The notes: a model not told the origin generated them from the letters alone. A DNA stretch of 64,000 bases from Treponema lecithinolyticum ATCC 700332 (GCA_000468055.1 KI260569.1:60967-124966), one strand, 5' to 3'; shown: positions 44,494 through 53,121, numbered from the stretch's first letter. Made by a program: numbers and translations.

Positions 44494-45975
44494 TTATTGA
44501 GCGCTGTCCAACAGCGCTTTGGCTTTTGAACGGATGCTCGACGGTTTTTCTTCTTCGGCAATACTTTGCACAAGCGGCAAAACTGATGTAAAACGGTTTT
44601 TTTTGTATATATCCAATCCGGTTGCCTTTGTTGCTACATCGGCGCTTTTAATATAAGCGGCGCAAACGGTTTCAAATTTGGCGTTTTCGTATTTGGCAAA
44701 TTCTTTGCCTAAAGCATAGCGGAGCGCCTTTTTTTTATCGTCGGCAAGCGATTTTTCTGCAAGTTCAACTACCGCTTCTACTCCGCCGGGAGCATTATAT
44801 TTTAAAAGAGAAGCGGCAGCTTTTACCTTTAGCGTATCGCCGCGACGTGCGTCTTTTAATATGCCTATCATATAATCAATGCCGTCTTTATCGGTAAAAA
44901 AAGCCAAAGCGTCAAAACATTCGTATTTAACCGCATTTTCCGCATCGTTTTTTGCACGGTACAATAAATACGGCAACGCGTCCTTATACTCTTGTTCTTT
45001 AACGGCGCTCACTGCTTCCAAACGGACTTTATAGTGATTGTCTTTTAAAGCGGCTAAAAACACATCGTGGGCGGTATCGGTTTTACTGTGAGAAAGCCCC
45101 TTTATAACGTATTGGCGTAAATTGGGATCGGTGCTGTCAAAAAGTTCAACTAAAACTGCAGAAGCTTCATCCGGTTTTATATTACCGATTGCTTCAGCTG
45201 CATACATGCGCACAAAGCCGTTTTCTTCTTCGTCTTTTGCCGTTTCAACCAATTTGTCCCAAGTTTTTTCCGCTTTTATTTTACCGAGTGCTTTTACTAC
45301 GCTTTGCTTTTGCGCTACGGTTATATCTTTATCAAACCACTCGGCTAAAAAAACGGCATCTTCTTCGCTGCCGACCGTACCGAGCGCGATAATCGACGAG
45401 TCGAAAAACGCTTCGTTTTCGTTTTCTATAAGCGCACGCAATAAAGGAGCGGCTTCGCGCAGTTTTATTTTTTCGGCATACTTTATTAAAGCGTTTATCG
45501 TCGATTTTTTTTCGTCGTACGGGTCAGCTAAAACTTCCAGAGCATATTCTTTTAAAACGGGATCTTCAAATTCCGTATGGTATGCGATTATTTTATCGCG
45601 CAAAGCACTTGTTTTTACCGCAGGAAACAGGCGCTCCAATTCGGCAGAAAACGAATCGTCTTTTTCTTTTATAAGCGTATCGAGTAAAGACACTGCTTCG
45701 CTTTCCAATCCGTATAGCAGGGTTTCTTTTCGACTTTCAGAACGGTCGGTATCGGACGCACCGGGCTGCTTTGCGCCGCCCGTTTCGTTTGCAGACGGCT
45801 TTTCAAAAGCGGAAGGCTTTTTCGCAGCCGGTGGCGCAGAGCCGGACGCTTTTTCCGAAACTGCCGGCTGCTCACTTGCCGCAGACGGCTTTTGGGCGCT
45901 TGCTGCCGGAGCAGCGCTCGGCTGTACAATCAGTACGCACAATAGCGCCGCAAAACTTACACCAAAGCTTTTCAC
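44494..45975 (-). CDS. Secreted HEAT-repeat protein with low-complexity linker
   Basis: 493 residues from a GTG at 45975 that overlaps the tgt stop (GTGA). Signal peptide SFGVSFAALLCVLIVQPSAAPA. Then a linker of about 60 residues rich in Ala/Ser/Pro/Lys, with repeated KPSA units. From about residue 120 come eight or more HEAT-like helical pairs (DPVLKEYALEVLADPYDE, AFFDSSIIALGTVGSEEDAV, DPNLRQYVIKGLSHSKTDTA, HYKVRLEAVSAVKEQEYK). No lipobox. HEAT arrays act as protein-binding scaffolds; the partner is unknown. It closes the trpS-dut-lptFG-tgt unit. Confidence 0.85.
   Translation of the reverse strand: MKSFGVSFAALLCVLIVQPSAAPAASAQKPSAASEQPAVSEKASGSAPPAAKKPSAFEKPSANETGGAKQPGASDTDRSESRKETLLYGLESEAVSLLDTLIKEKDDSFSAELERLFPAVKTSALRDKIIAYHTEFEDPVLKEYALEVLADPYDEKKSTINALIKYAEKIKLREAAPLLRALIENENEAFFDSSIIALGTVGSEEDAVFLAEWFDKDITVAQKQSVVKALGKIKAEKTWDKLVETAKDEEENGFVRMYAAEAIGNIKPDEASAVLVELFDSTDPNLRQYVIKGLSHSKTDTAHDVFLAALKDNHYKVRLEAVSAVKEQEYKDALPYLLYRAKNDAENAVKYECFDALAFFTDKDGIDYMIGILKDARRGDTLKVKAAASLLKYNAPGGVEAVVELAEKSLADDKKKALRYALGKEFAKYENAKFETVCAAYIKSADVATKATGLDIYKKNRFTSVLPLVQSIAEEEKPSSIRSKAKALLDSAQ
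44500..44518 (+). terminator. Hairpin terminator of greA, inside the HEAT gene 3' end
   Basis: Perfect 8-base stem: AGCGCTGT (44500-44507), loop CCA, ACAGCGCT (44511-44518), followed on the plus strand by TTGGCTTTT. It comes about 30 bases after the greA stop. The same bases encode the C-terminus of the convergent HEAT protein. The T-run is poor, so efficiency is uncertain. Confidence 0.45.
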
Positions 45976-47102
45976 TTACGTCCTCCGTATCGGCTTAAAA
46001 AAGCGCTGCGGTAATCTTCAAAACGTCCTTCGCGGATTGCGCTTCGCACTTCAATCATCATATTATACAAAAAAGCCAAATTATGATAGCTTCCGAGCAT
46101 GGATGCGGCAATTTCATTATTTTTATATAAATGATGCAAATATGCGCGTGAATAATTTTTACACACTTTACACGTGCACTCACTGTCTATCGGAGAAAAA
46201 TCGGCAGCATAACAGGCTTTTTTTATAGCAATGGGACCGTCTTTGGTAAAGTACGAACCGTTGCGCCCGTTGCGGGTAGGAAGCACGCAGTCAAACATAT
46301 CTATGCCGTTTGCAACCGCCGTTAAAATATATTCGGGTGTACCGATACCCATAACATAGCGTACTTTATGAGGGGGCAAAAGAGAAGCGGTAAAAGCGAG
46401 CATTTCGCAATACAGTTCATAGGGCTCGCCGACGGAAAGTCCGCCTATTGCAATACCCGGCAAATCGAGAGAGGCAACAAATTCGGCGCTTTGTATGCGC
46501 AAATCTTTAAAAAAGTTTCCCTGCACAATGGGAAACAGCATTCCTTCGTAGCCTTCTGCTCTGCGTTTTTCCCACTGAGCTTTTGCGCGCCGTGCCCAAT
46601 TTTCGGTAATGCGCAGCGCTTCTACAGCTTTTTTTTCGGTTATGCCGTAGCCCGTGCACACGTCAAGCTGCATTTGAATATCGCTGTTAAAGCGCGCTTG
46701 AATATCCGCAACGGTTTCGGGCGTTAAAATATGACGAGAACCGTCTATATGGCTTTGAAAACGAACTCCTTCGTTGGTAATTTTTCTAAACGGCGCAAGC
46801 GAAAATACTTGAAAACCGCCCGAATCGGTTAAAAAGTTTTTATTCCACCCGGAAAAACCGTGCAATCCGCCGGCTTTTTCCAAAATATCGGCACCCGGCC
46901 GCAAATACAAGTGATAGGTATTTGCCAATATAATTTCAAAACCGATTTCCGCCAAATCGTCTTTACTTACCCCCTTTACGGATGCATTTGTACCTACGGG
47001 CATAAAAACCGGTGTTTGCACGCTGCCGTGAGCAAGAGAAAGTACGCCGCAGCGCGAACGTCCGTTTGAGTCGGTATGAGTGCATTTAAAAATTTCTTTC
47101 AC
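45972..47102 (-). CDS. tgt: Queuine tRNA-ribosyltransferase
   Basis: Exchanges G34 for preQ1/queuine in tRNAs with GUN anticodons. 376 residues. The catalytic block FLTDSGGFQVFSLAPFRKI, GYGITEKKAVEALRITENWA and RYVMGIGTPEYILTAVANGI are present, as are the zinc ligands (CTCKVCKNYSRAYLHHLY). Start is GTG at 47102 with AGAGGATG upstream. Other queuosine genes are not seen in the window. It lies 36 bases after lptG. Confidence 0.97.
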   Translation of the reverse strand: MKEIFKCTHTDSNGRSRCGVLSLAHGSVQTPVFMPVGTNASVKGVSKDDLAEIGFEIILANTYHLYLRPGADILEKAGGLHGFSGWNKNFLTDSGGFQVFSLAPFRKITNEGVRFQSHIDGSRHILTPETVADIQARFNSDIQMQLDVCTGYGITEKKAVEALRITENWARRAKAQWEKRRAEGYEGMLFPIVQGNFFKDLRIQSAEFVASLDLPGIAIGGLSVGEPYELYCEMLAFTASLLPPHKVRYVMGIGTPEYILTAVANGIDMFDCVLPTRNGRNGSYFTKDGPIAIKKACYAADFSPIDSECTCKVCKNYSRAYLHHLYKNNEIAASMLGSYHNLAFLYNMMIEVRSAIREGRFEDYRSAFLSRYGGRK

Positions 47103-47138
47103 GGTAAAACATCCTCTATACCTTTAGTTTACTTTATT

Positions 47139-48200
47139 TTATGTGCGGGCAAAACGAAGCAGTACCGCACTGACTGCCGTAAACAAAAACACGGGAAACC
47201 ACGCGCCGGCAAACGGCGAAATATAGCCGAACTGTGCCAAAAGCATAGTAACCATTTGCGTTATATAAAACAATACTGCAGCGCTTACACAGGATACAAG
47301 GCTTATCATTAAAACATTTTTACGCGACTTTCCCGCTAAGCCGACCGATAAAAATACGGCAATAAACACGATAAAAGGGAAAGCGAATTTTTTATGATAC
47401 AAAGAACTTTCTTCGGCGTGCGGTATACCGGTGCGTTTTAATTTTGCAATATATTCGCGCGCTTGTGCAGTGCCGATTTCTTCAACCGAAAGGGCAATAT
47501 TTTTAAACGTGTCCGGAATTTCTGTTGAAACGAAATCGGAACCTTCGGTAAACGATAAACCGTTTTCATCGTGTATATAGGTGTACGGTTCGGTTAACAC
47601 CCATTTTTCCCCGTCCCACCAAGCGCTTTGTGCGCAAATAATACGGTCGAGCGTTTTATCTTGCGCGCGCACTACAATCATAGGAGAGTACAAACGCTTT
47701 TGCGTATCATCATAGTAGTCGGCGCGGTACACAACCGAACCGCCTTCCGCCAACACAACAACGCGGTCGTTATCGTATGAAACGGGACGGTTAAGTGTTA
47801 CCTTTTGTAAATCGGTTTTTTTGCGGTAATACGGCACCACTACATTGTCTTCAAAAAAGAAAAAACCTATGCTCAAGGCAAACGAAAAAATCAAAAGCGG
47901 CAAAGAAAAACGCAAAAGCGAAACGCCGGAAGCAAAAATAACAGTTAACTCGTTGTTTGCATACAGTGCACTCAAAGTAAAAGCTGCTGCAAACAATACG
48001 GCTAAAGGAATTGAATACGAAAGTGCTTTGGGAACATACAATAAACTGATGTGTGCAATACGCTTTAAGCCGGCTCCTTCAAGTATATACTGCCACAGAT
48101 TGGTTAATAAATCGACTAAAAGCAATATAAAACAAAAAAATACCAAAGCACCGATAAACACGGGTACAAAGCGCTTTAAAAGATAGCGGAGCAGTGTCAT
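47139..48200 (-). CDS. LptF/LptG-family permease (LptG-like)
   Basis: 353 residues with about six membrane helices in the LptG layout: [20 protein letters not shown] start helix, KALSYSIPLAVLFAAAFTL, ELTVIFASGVSLLRFSLPL (cytoplasmic coupling region), a central periplasmic beta-jellyroll (RVVVLAEGGSVVYRADYYDD, DRIICAQSAWWDGEKWVL), and three C-terminal helices. With LptF it would form the transmembrane part of an ABC exporter whose ATPase (LptB) is not in the window. It overlaps lptF by 4 bases (ATGA). Treponemes lack classical LPS, so the exported lipid is uncertain. Confidence 0.9.
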   Translation of the reverse strand: MTLLRYLLKRFVPVFIGALVFFCFILLLVDLLTNLWQYILEGAGLKRIAHISLLYVPKALSYSIPLAVLFAAAFTLSALYANNELTVIFASGVSLLRFSLPLLIFSFALSIGFFFFEDNVVVPYYRKKTDLQKVTLNRPVSYDNDRVVVLAEGGSVVYRADYYDDTQKRLYSPMIVVRAQDKTLDRIICAQSAWWDGEKWVLTEPYTYIHDENGLSFTEGSDFVSTEIPDTFKNIALSVEEIGTAQAREYIAKLKRTGIPHAEESSLYHKKFAFPFIVFIAVFLSVGLAGKSRKNVLMISLVSCVSAAVLFYITQMVTMLLAQFGYISPFAGAWFPVFLFTAVSAVLLRFART

Positions 48201-49447
48201 GAGCGCACCAACTTAATATAAAACAACAGCGCGCATACAAACGTTAAGATGTTGGGAATCCACATAGACCAAAACCCGTTAAAACCGTTGCGCAAACCGA
48301 ATTGCTGCCCTAAAATCATCAGCGCCCAATAAAAAACGGCAATAACCACGCCTATAATCAAACCTGCCGTTTGCCCGTTGCGTTTGCCGAACACGGCAGC
48401 TAAGGGAAAAGCCAGCAGCGCAAAAAATAAAGAACCGAACGGGAGCGAAAATTTACGGTGGTATTCAAGTTTATATGAATTAAGCAAAAGTTCGTTTGCC
48501 GAATTTGAATTTTCTTTCATTTCTTTTAATTTGATTTTTAAATCATGCGAAGTTAATTCCTGCGGGTTTACGTTTTTATACGACGGCAAAAACGACGAAG
48601 AAAAGATATTGAGTACGGCTTTATCGGATCGCAAAAAATCGTAAAAATCTTTTCGTTTTGCGTCAAAAAAAATAACCAACGCTTTTTTCATATCGAGCCG
48701 CATAATGACCGCATCGTCTTCAGGAGCTTGAATATCCGCTCCGGCTGCAACAACTATACGCTGATTTCCGGCAGAATCGGTGTCGAACAAAAGCAAATCG
48801 GAAACCGAGCGCTTGGACACATCGCCGATAACGAGGGTGGAATTTTGAGTGCGTTTTATGGAATGCGGTTCCAATTCAACCGCAGGGTTCGACACAATAA
48901 TGGATAAATACAATTTATTGTATGAAATCGTTCCCAAAGGCAATAAATAATCGTTTACCGCAAACGAAAATACGGAAATAAGCAAACCGAGCAGTACCAC
49001 CGGCAGCATAAAAAAAAGCGGAGAATGACCGGCGCTGCGGATAATAAGAAACTCGTTGTCCGTTACCATGCGTCCGATACACATTAAAAAACCGACAAGC
49101 GTTGCAAAGGGAGCCGATTGCGCGATTACAAAGGGAAGCGAATAAAAAATAAACAAGGCAACTTTTCCCAAAGGAACGCGTTTTTCCAAAATATCGCCGG
49201 CGCGCAAAAGCATGTGGTTAACAAAAAATATTAAAAAGAAAAATAAAAAAGCGACGATAAAGTACAAAAGCAGCTCACGCAAAATATACGAAAACAACAC
49301 GTGTTTCATGCGCACGGCAGCTCGAAAACGTTTTACGCGCTCGATATAAGGTAAAAGATACGGTACAAGCGTTTTATAAACGCGCAAAGCTGCATTTAAA
49401 ACGGAGCGCCGGCACACACGGTATATGTCGGCAAATATGCCGATCAT
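48197..49447 (-). CDS. LptF/LptG-family permease (LptF-like)
   Basis: 416 residues. The conserved core begins near residue 47 ([20 protein letters not shown]); before it is a basic, helical extension of about 45 residues. The start at 49447 is kept because it overlaps the dut stop (ATGA). LptF blocks: [57 protein letters not shown], and the C-terminal helices ([20 protein letters not shown]). Partner of the next gene. Outer leaflet assembly would be completed by LptD, whose homologue is at the start of the window. Confidence 0.9.
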   Translation of the reverse strand: MIGIFADIYRVCRRSVLNAALRVYKTLVPYLLPYIERVKRFRAAVRMKHVLFSYILRELLLYFIVAFLFFFLIFFVNHMLLRAGDILEKRVPLGKVALFIFYSLPFVIAQSAPFATLVGFLMCIGRMVTDNEFLIIRSAGHSPLFFMLPVVLLGLLISVFSFAVNDYLLPLGTISYNKLYLSIIVSNPAVELEPHSIKRTQNSTLVIGDVSKRSVSDLLLFDTDSAGNQRIVVAAGADIQAPEDDAVIMRLDMKKALVIFFDAKRKDFYDFLRSDKAVLNIFSSSFLPSYKNVNPQELTSHDLKIKLKEMKENSNSANELLLNSYKLEYHRKFSLPFGSLFFALLAFPLAAVFGKRNGQTAGLIIGVVIAVFYWALMILGQQFGLRNGFNGFWSMWIPNILTFVCALLFYIKLVRS

Positions 49448-49932
49448 ACGCCCGTACTTCCGAAGCCGCCGTCGGAGCGCTGCGTGTGCGACAAAGTTTC
49501 GGCAAGCACAAAAACGGCGCGTTCCGTACGGGCAATAACCAATTGTGCAATTCTGTCGCCGTGCGAAACGGTAAAGTTTTCTTTTCCGTGATTGATTAAC
49601 AAAACTTTAAGTTCTCCGCGGTAATCCGAATCGATTGTTCCCGGCGCATTTAATACCGTAACGCCTTGTTTTGCCGCAAGACCGGAACGCGGACGCACTT
49701 GTATTTCGTAGCCTGCAGGAATTTCAAAAAAAAGACCGGTAGGAACGGCGCACCACTGGCCTGCACAAAGGACCAGCGGTTTTTCAAGGCATGCACGCAC
49801 ATCGGCTCCGGCAGCCCCTTGCGTTTGATATTCGGGAAGCACAACATTTTCGGCGGCTTTGCATTTTATGTGTACGGTATTGTTTTTTTTACTATCCGTA
49901 TCGGTGTTTACATCGGCATACATATCGTTCAT
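49444..49932 (-). CDS. dut: Deoxyuridine 5'-triphosphate nucleotidohydrolase
   Basis: Hydrolyses dUTP to dUMP. 162 residues with all five dUTPase motifs in order: [42 protein letters not shown] and [10 protein letters not shown]. The first about 20 residues are an extra polar leader; ATGs at 49932 and 49923 both exist, and AGGAG 7 bases before the first favours it. Located 12 bases after trpS. Confidence 0.97.
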   Translation of the reverse strand: MNDMYADVNTDTDSKKNNTVHIKCKAAENVVLPEYQTQGAAGADVRACLEKPLVLCAGQWCAVPTGLFFEIPAGYEIQVRPRSGLAAKQGVTVLNAPGTIDSDYRGELKVLLINHGKENFTVSHGDRIAQLVIARTERAVFVLAETLSHTQRSDGGFGSTGV

Positions 49933-49944
49933 ATCGGCGCTCCT

Positions 49945-51006
49945 TTAAATGCACATATTCATAACAGCGCGCACTTGTTCCAAAGTTTCGCATGCCGTTT
50001 TTTGTGCAGTTTCGGCTCCGTCGAGCAGCACTTTGCGGATATAGGCAGGGTCGGCTTCCAAGCGTTTGCGTTCAGCGCGCAACGGGCGCAGCGTTTCGTT
50101 CAAAGCTTCGCTGAGCATCTTTTTAAGCATACCGCCGCCGCCGTCGCCTATTTTTTGTGCAACGGCAGAGGGATCTTCTCCCGTACACAAAGACAAAAGC
50201 ATCAGTAAATTTGCAACTTCCGGACGTTTTTCCGGATCGTAGGTAATAAAACGCTGCGAATCGGTTTTTGCTTTTTTTATTAAAGCAGCCGTTTCGTCTT
50301 CGCTTGCCGAAAGCATAATCGCATTGCCGCGGCTTTTACTCATTTTTTGACTGCCGTCCAAGCCCAAAATCGACGGTGTTTTACTGAGCAAAGCTTCCGG
50401 TTCGGGGAAGAGTGGCTTTTTTGCACAAAATTTTTCGTTAAAGCGGCGGGCTATTGTGCGCGTCAACTCCAAGTGCGGCAGCTGATCTTTTCCCACCGGC
50501 ACAACCGTCGCTTTGCAAAACAATATGTCGCATGCTTGGTGCACCGGATAGGTATACATGCCCGCATTTACGCTTTTTAAACCTGCCGAAACGATTTCTT
50601 CTTTTACCGTAGGATTGCGGTTTAATTCGGCATTGGTCACAAGCGCTAAAAAAGGCAGCATAAGCTGATTTGCTTGCGGAATATAGCTGTGCGGAAAAAT
50701 AACGACGTCTTTTGAAGGCACAATGCCCGATGCTAAATAGTCTATAGTCAGCTGCTTTACATTTTGCGATATTTCACCGAATGCATCGTGATCGGTTAAC
50801 ACTTGATAATCGGCAATGACGATATACGTGGGAATGCCCATTTTGGCAAGACGCACTCTGTTTTGCAAAGAACCGAAATAATGCCCGATGTGCAGCCGTC
50901 CGGTAGGGCGGTCGCCGGTGAGCACCCGATAATTTTTAGGATGTTTTTGAATATCTGCTTCCAGTTTTTTGCTTCGTTCTAAAGCCGCTTTATATGTATC
51001 CGACAT
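49945..51006 (-). CDS. trpS: Tryptophanyl-tRNA synthetase
   Basis: 353 residues, the usual bacterial size. Class I signature motifs: RPTGRLHIGHYFGSLQNR (HIGH) near residue 34 and the KMSKS loop (LDGSQKMSKSRGNAIML) near 220. First gene of the trpS-dut-lptF-lptG-tgt-HEAT unit. GAGG 5 bases before the ATG and a promoter at 51023-51051 support the start. Confidence 0.97.
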   Translation of the reverse strand: MSDTYKAALERSKKLEADIQKHPKNYRVLTGDRPTGRLHIGHYFGSLQNRVRLAKMGIPTYIVIADYQVLTDHDAFGEISQNVKQLTIDYLASGIVPSKDVVIFPHSYIPQANQLMLPFLALVTNAELNRNPTVKEEIVSAGLKSVNAGMYTYPVHQACDILFCKATVVPVGKDQLPHLELTRTIARRFNEKFCAKKPLFPEPEALLSKTPSILGLDGSQKMSKSRGNAIMLSASEDETAALIKKAKTDSQRFITYDPEKRPEVANLLMLLSLCTGEDPSAVAQKIGDGGGGMLKKMLSEALNETLRPLRAERKRLEADPAYIRKVLLDGAETAQKTACETLEQVRAVMNMCI

Positions 51007-51022
51007 AGTAACCTCAACGGCA

Positions 51023-51051
51023 AGTATAGCAAAAAATATAACATATTGGAA
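51023..51051 (-). promoter_or_regulatory. Promoter of the trpS-dut-lptFG-tgt unit
   Basis: On the minus strand: -35 TTCCAA (51046-51051), 17-base spacer, -10 TATACT (51023-51028). The leader of about 10 bases contains GAGG. Confidence 0.6.
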
Positions 51052-51060
51052 GCGTCAGTA

Positions 51061-51152
51061 GCGGCACGGATGCCGCCGATTCCACGCAGTAGTGAGTTTC
51101 AGCCGCAGCTGAAACTCATAGTGAAAACTGCACTCATGACGTGCAGTTTTCA
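51061..51152. repeat. Three tandem stem-loops after the formylglycine-enzyme-like gene
   Basis: Three perfect inverted repeats in 92 bases: GCGGCA/TGCCGC (51061-51076, 4-base loop), GAGTTTCAGC/GCTGAAACTC (51094-51117, 4-base loop), and TGAAAACTGCAC/GTGCAGTTTTCA (51122-51152, 7-base loop), the last directly abutting the stop codon of the lipoprotein gene. They probably protect or terminate that transcript; no T-run follows. They could also be copies of a dispersed intergenic repeat. Confidence 0.8.
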
Positions 51153-52079
51153 TCAGGGGCGGCAAGCCAACCGCAAGCCAACACCTCTTTGACTGATGCC
51201 GTTGGTCGGGTAGCTCCAGCCCCGCCACACACGATTGACGGACCCCACCTCGTTGTACCAGCTGCCGCTACGCATGATGCGGTTAGGACCGAAAGCGCCC
51301 CCCGCGTAGTCTTCCGGCAACGGATCGGGCAAAGTGCCTGGGTCCCAGCACCATTCCCATACATTCCCGCTCATGTCGTAAAGCCCGTAGCCGTTCGGCA
51401 GCTTTTTCTTTACTTCATGCGACTTATCTTCACTGTTTTTTTTGTACCACGCATACTCACCAAGTTTGTCTTCTTCATCCGTTCCTGCCCATCTGTCCTC
51501 AGTGCCGCCCTTGGCAGCCCATTCCCATTCAGCCTCAGTCGGCAATCGGAACCCTTTTTTATTCATTTTCATGACAGGTACTTTTTCTGCCGCTGCATCG
51601 GTCGTGCTGTAGGTATGACCGCCAACCGTGTATACGCACTCGCTGTCAGAGCCTCCATTCACTTTCTTGGTAAGCTCATTGCAAAATACTATACAATCAT
51701 ACCAACTTACACTCTCTACCGGGCGCTTTGCCTGTTCTTCGCCGCTTGCAGGATTATTCTTATACCGACTAGGGTTCTCCCCCATCACTGCCTGCCACAG
51801 CTCCTGTGTTACTTCGATCTCTCCGATCCGGTAGGCGGAAAGGCTTACCGTGTGCAGCGGATTAGTGCTGTTATCGTTGTGCCCTACAGTCTTGTTCTTT
51901 ACGGCGGCGATCTTTTTCATCGTAAAGTTCACTCCGCCAACCGTGTATGTTTTATCGGCAGATGCAGGTGGCTGGGGTTCTTTCGGTGCTGCCGCATTGG
52001 GGCAGGCAGTAAAGACCAGTGCTGCGCCGAGCGTCAGTGTGATAAGTGCTGCTGTGATGAGCGCTGCTCTCGTATTCAA
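51153..52079 (-). CDS. Lipoprotein with formylglycine-generating-enzyme (SUMF1) fold
   Basis: 308 residues if translation starts at the TTG at 52079. The signal peptide is then 25 residues (RAALITAALITLTLGAALVF, lipobox FTAC). The domain has the SUMF1/FGE-sulfatase blocks: FTMKKIAAVKN, IGEIEVTQELWQAVMGENPS, VESVSWYDCIVFCNEL, GFRLPTEAEWEWAAKGG, GLYDMSGNVWEWCWD and RIMRSGSWYNEVGSVNRVWR. I see no formylglycine-forming cysteine pair, so it is probably a binding or structural member, as in many bacterial surface proteins. Start is unusual: no in-frame ATG exists near the signal peptide, and the TTG overlaps the stop of a 25-codon leader ORF as TTGA. Base and codon use look more G/C-rich than neighbours, suggesting acquisition. 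Confidence 0.78.
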   Translation of the reverse strand: MNTRAALITAALITLTLGAALVFTACPNAAAPKEPQPPASADKTYTVGGVNFTMKKIAAVKNKTVGHNDNSTNPLHTVSLSAYRIGEIEVTQELWQAVMGENPSRYKNNPASGEEQAKRPVESVSWYDCIVFCNELTKKVNGGSDSECVYTVGGHTYSTTDAAAEKVPVMKMNKKGFRLPTEAEWEWAAKGGTEDRWAGTDEEDKLGEYAWYKKNSEDKSHEVKKKLPNGYGLYDMSGNVWEWCWDPGTLPDPLPEDYAGGAFGPNRIMRSGSWYNEVGSVNRVWRGWSYPTNGISQRGVGLRLACRP

Positions 52080-52153
52080 TTCACACCGTTTTTCAAAGGA
52101 GGATGCCCCCCCTGGAAACCATACATTTGTATAGTTTTTTTTGTTTTTGTCAT
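52076..52153 (-). CDS. Leader ORF before the formylglycine-enzyme-like lipoprotein
   Basis: A 25-codon ORF from the ATG at 52153, with a good GGAG ribosome site 6 bases upstream (52160-52163). It encodes a basic peptide beginning MTKTKKTIQMYGFQGG and ending KNGVN. Its TGA (52076-52078) overlaps the TTG start of the lipoprotein. It contains an A8 and a G7 tract; one added base in either would join it to the lipoprotein frame and give a start with a strong ribosome site. It may be a coupling leader or the true start with a shifted frame. Confidence 0.55.
   Translation of the reverse strand: MTKTKKTIQMYGFQGGHPPLKNGVN
52106..52112 (-). repeat. G7 tract (C7 on the plus strand) in the leader
   Basis: Seven G on the coding strand near codons 14-16 of the leader ORF. 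A neighbouring A8 tract lies at 52135-52142. Such mononucleotide runs slip during replication. In T. pallidum, poly-G runs upstream of tpr genes vary in length and change expression. Confidence 0.7.
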
Positions 52154-52187
52154 ACAATTCTCCTGTATATAAATAGTGTGCTTTTAG

Positions 52188-52250
52188 ACCGCTTCGGACA
52201 GCGGTTAAGCTACTTTTATGCAGTATACCACATTCCCCGGAAAAAACCAA
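52188..52250 (-). promoter_or_regulatory. Promoter and leader hairpin of the formylglycine-enzyme-like gene
   Basis: On the minus strand: -35 TTGGTT (52245-52250), 17-base spacer, -10 TATACT (52222-52227). The leader before the ribosome site folds a 6-base hairpin, ACCGCT/AGCGGT at 52188-52205 with a 6-base loop. The gene is therefore expressed apart from the SDR gene upstream. Confidence 0.55.
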
Positions 52251-52275
52251 TTTTTTTGAGGATTTTTTTAAGAAT

Positions 52276-53109
52276 TTATGCAATATTTTCCCTGTTTTTA
52301 TACATCATCAGCAACTTGGAATATGCATACAAAAGGTTCGGAAACAAACGTGTAAGACGGTACACCAGTTTTGATGTAAAACCGGGAATAATTAAAAATT
52401 TTTTACGTTTAACGCCGCGCAATATGGCATACGCTGTTTTTTCAGCACTAAGCGGTTTGATTGAACCGGCAATGCGCTTGGTTATATCCGGCTTGGTAAG
52501 GTTTTCATTTGCCAATTGCGGAGTATCAGTGTCCGGCGGCAAAACAAGGGAAACATGTATAGCGCGGCATAACAATTCACAGCGTAAAACTTCGGTAAAT
52601 CCGGTAACGGCATATTTTGCAGCGCCGTATGCAGTATAGCCGTATACACCCATAACACCCGCCATCGAAGAAATATTGACTATATGCGCGCCTTTTTGCA
52701 TATGCGGTACAAAATGCTTTACCGTTAAAACCGTTCCCAAATAATCGATGTCGCTTACCAGCCGGTATTCGTCAGAATCGATATCTTCCATTTTTTTACA
52801 AACGGATATACCGGCACAGTTAAACAAAAAATCGATAGTTCCTTGTGATGTTTGCGCTGCCTGTGCTGCCGCATGTACGCAAAAATCGGCAAACTGTGCA
52901 ATCGATTTTTCATCGGCAACATCAACTCGGCATGAATGCACAAACTGCCCCGCGATCGCATACGATGCCAAATCCGCACATGCCTTGTCAAGCGAATGTG
53001 TTTGTCTGGATCCGATAATAACGTTCCAGCCGTTTTTTACACACGCTTTTGCTAAAGCTTTTCCTATACCGCTTGAACCGCCGGTAATAACGGCGCATAG
53101 ATTTTGCAT
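52276..53109 (-). CDS. Short-chain dehydrogenase/reductase, 3-ketosphinganine-reductase-like
   Basis: 277 residues. Classical SDR motifs: nucleotide-binding VITGGSSGIGKALAKAC at the N-terminus, NNAG-type FNCAGIS, catalytic Ser in IVNISSMAG and YxxxK in YTAYGAAKYAV. After the active site, LVLPPDTDTPQLANENLTKP matches the arrangement I know from 3-ketodihydrosphingosine reductases (PPDTDTPG...EN..KP), and the C-terminus has a similar basic/hydrophobic tail. If right, it would reduce a 3-keto lipid with NADPH. Other sphingolipid genes are absent from the window, so a generic SDR remains possible. It is 12 bases after hslU. Confidence 0.85.
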   Translation of the reverse strand: MQNLCAVITGGSSGIGKALAKACVKNGWNVIIGSRQTHSLDKACADLASYAIAGQFVHSCRVDVADEKSIAQFADFCVHAAAQAAQTSQGTIDFLFNCAGISVCKKMEDIDSDEYRLVSDIDYLGTVLTVKHFVPHMQKGAHIVNISSMAGVMGVYGYTAYGAAKYAVTGFTEVLRCELLCRAIHVSLVLPPDTDTPQLANENLTKPDITKRIAGSIKPLSAEKTAYAILRGVKRKKFLIIPGFTSKLVYRLTRLFPNLLYAYSKLLMMYKNRENIA

Positions 53110-53121
53110 ATAAAAATCACG

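Noticed and set aside
51141-52172. Long open frame on the plus strand opposite the formylglycine-enzyme-like gene (and similar long antisense frames at 45122-46228 and 15299-16084)
   Set aside because: Each mirrors a gene with clear family motifs on the minus strand, has no ribosome site, and its translation is basic and low in any recognisable pattern.
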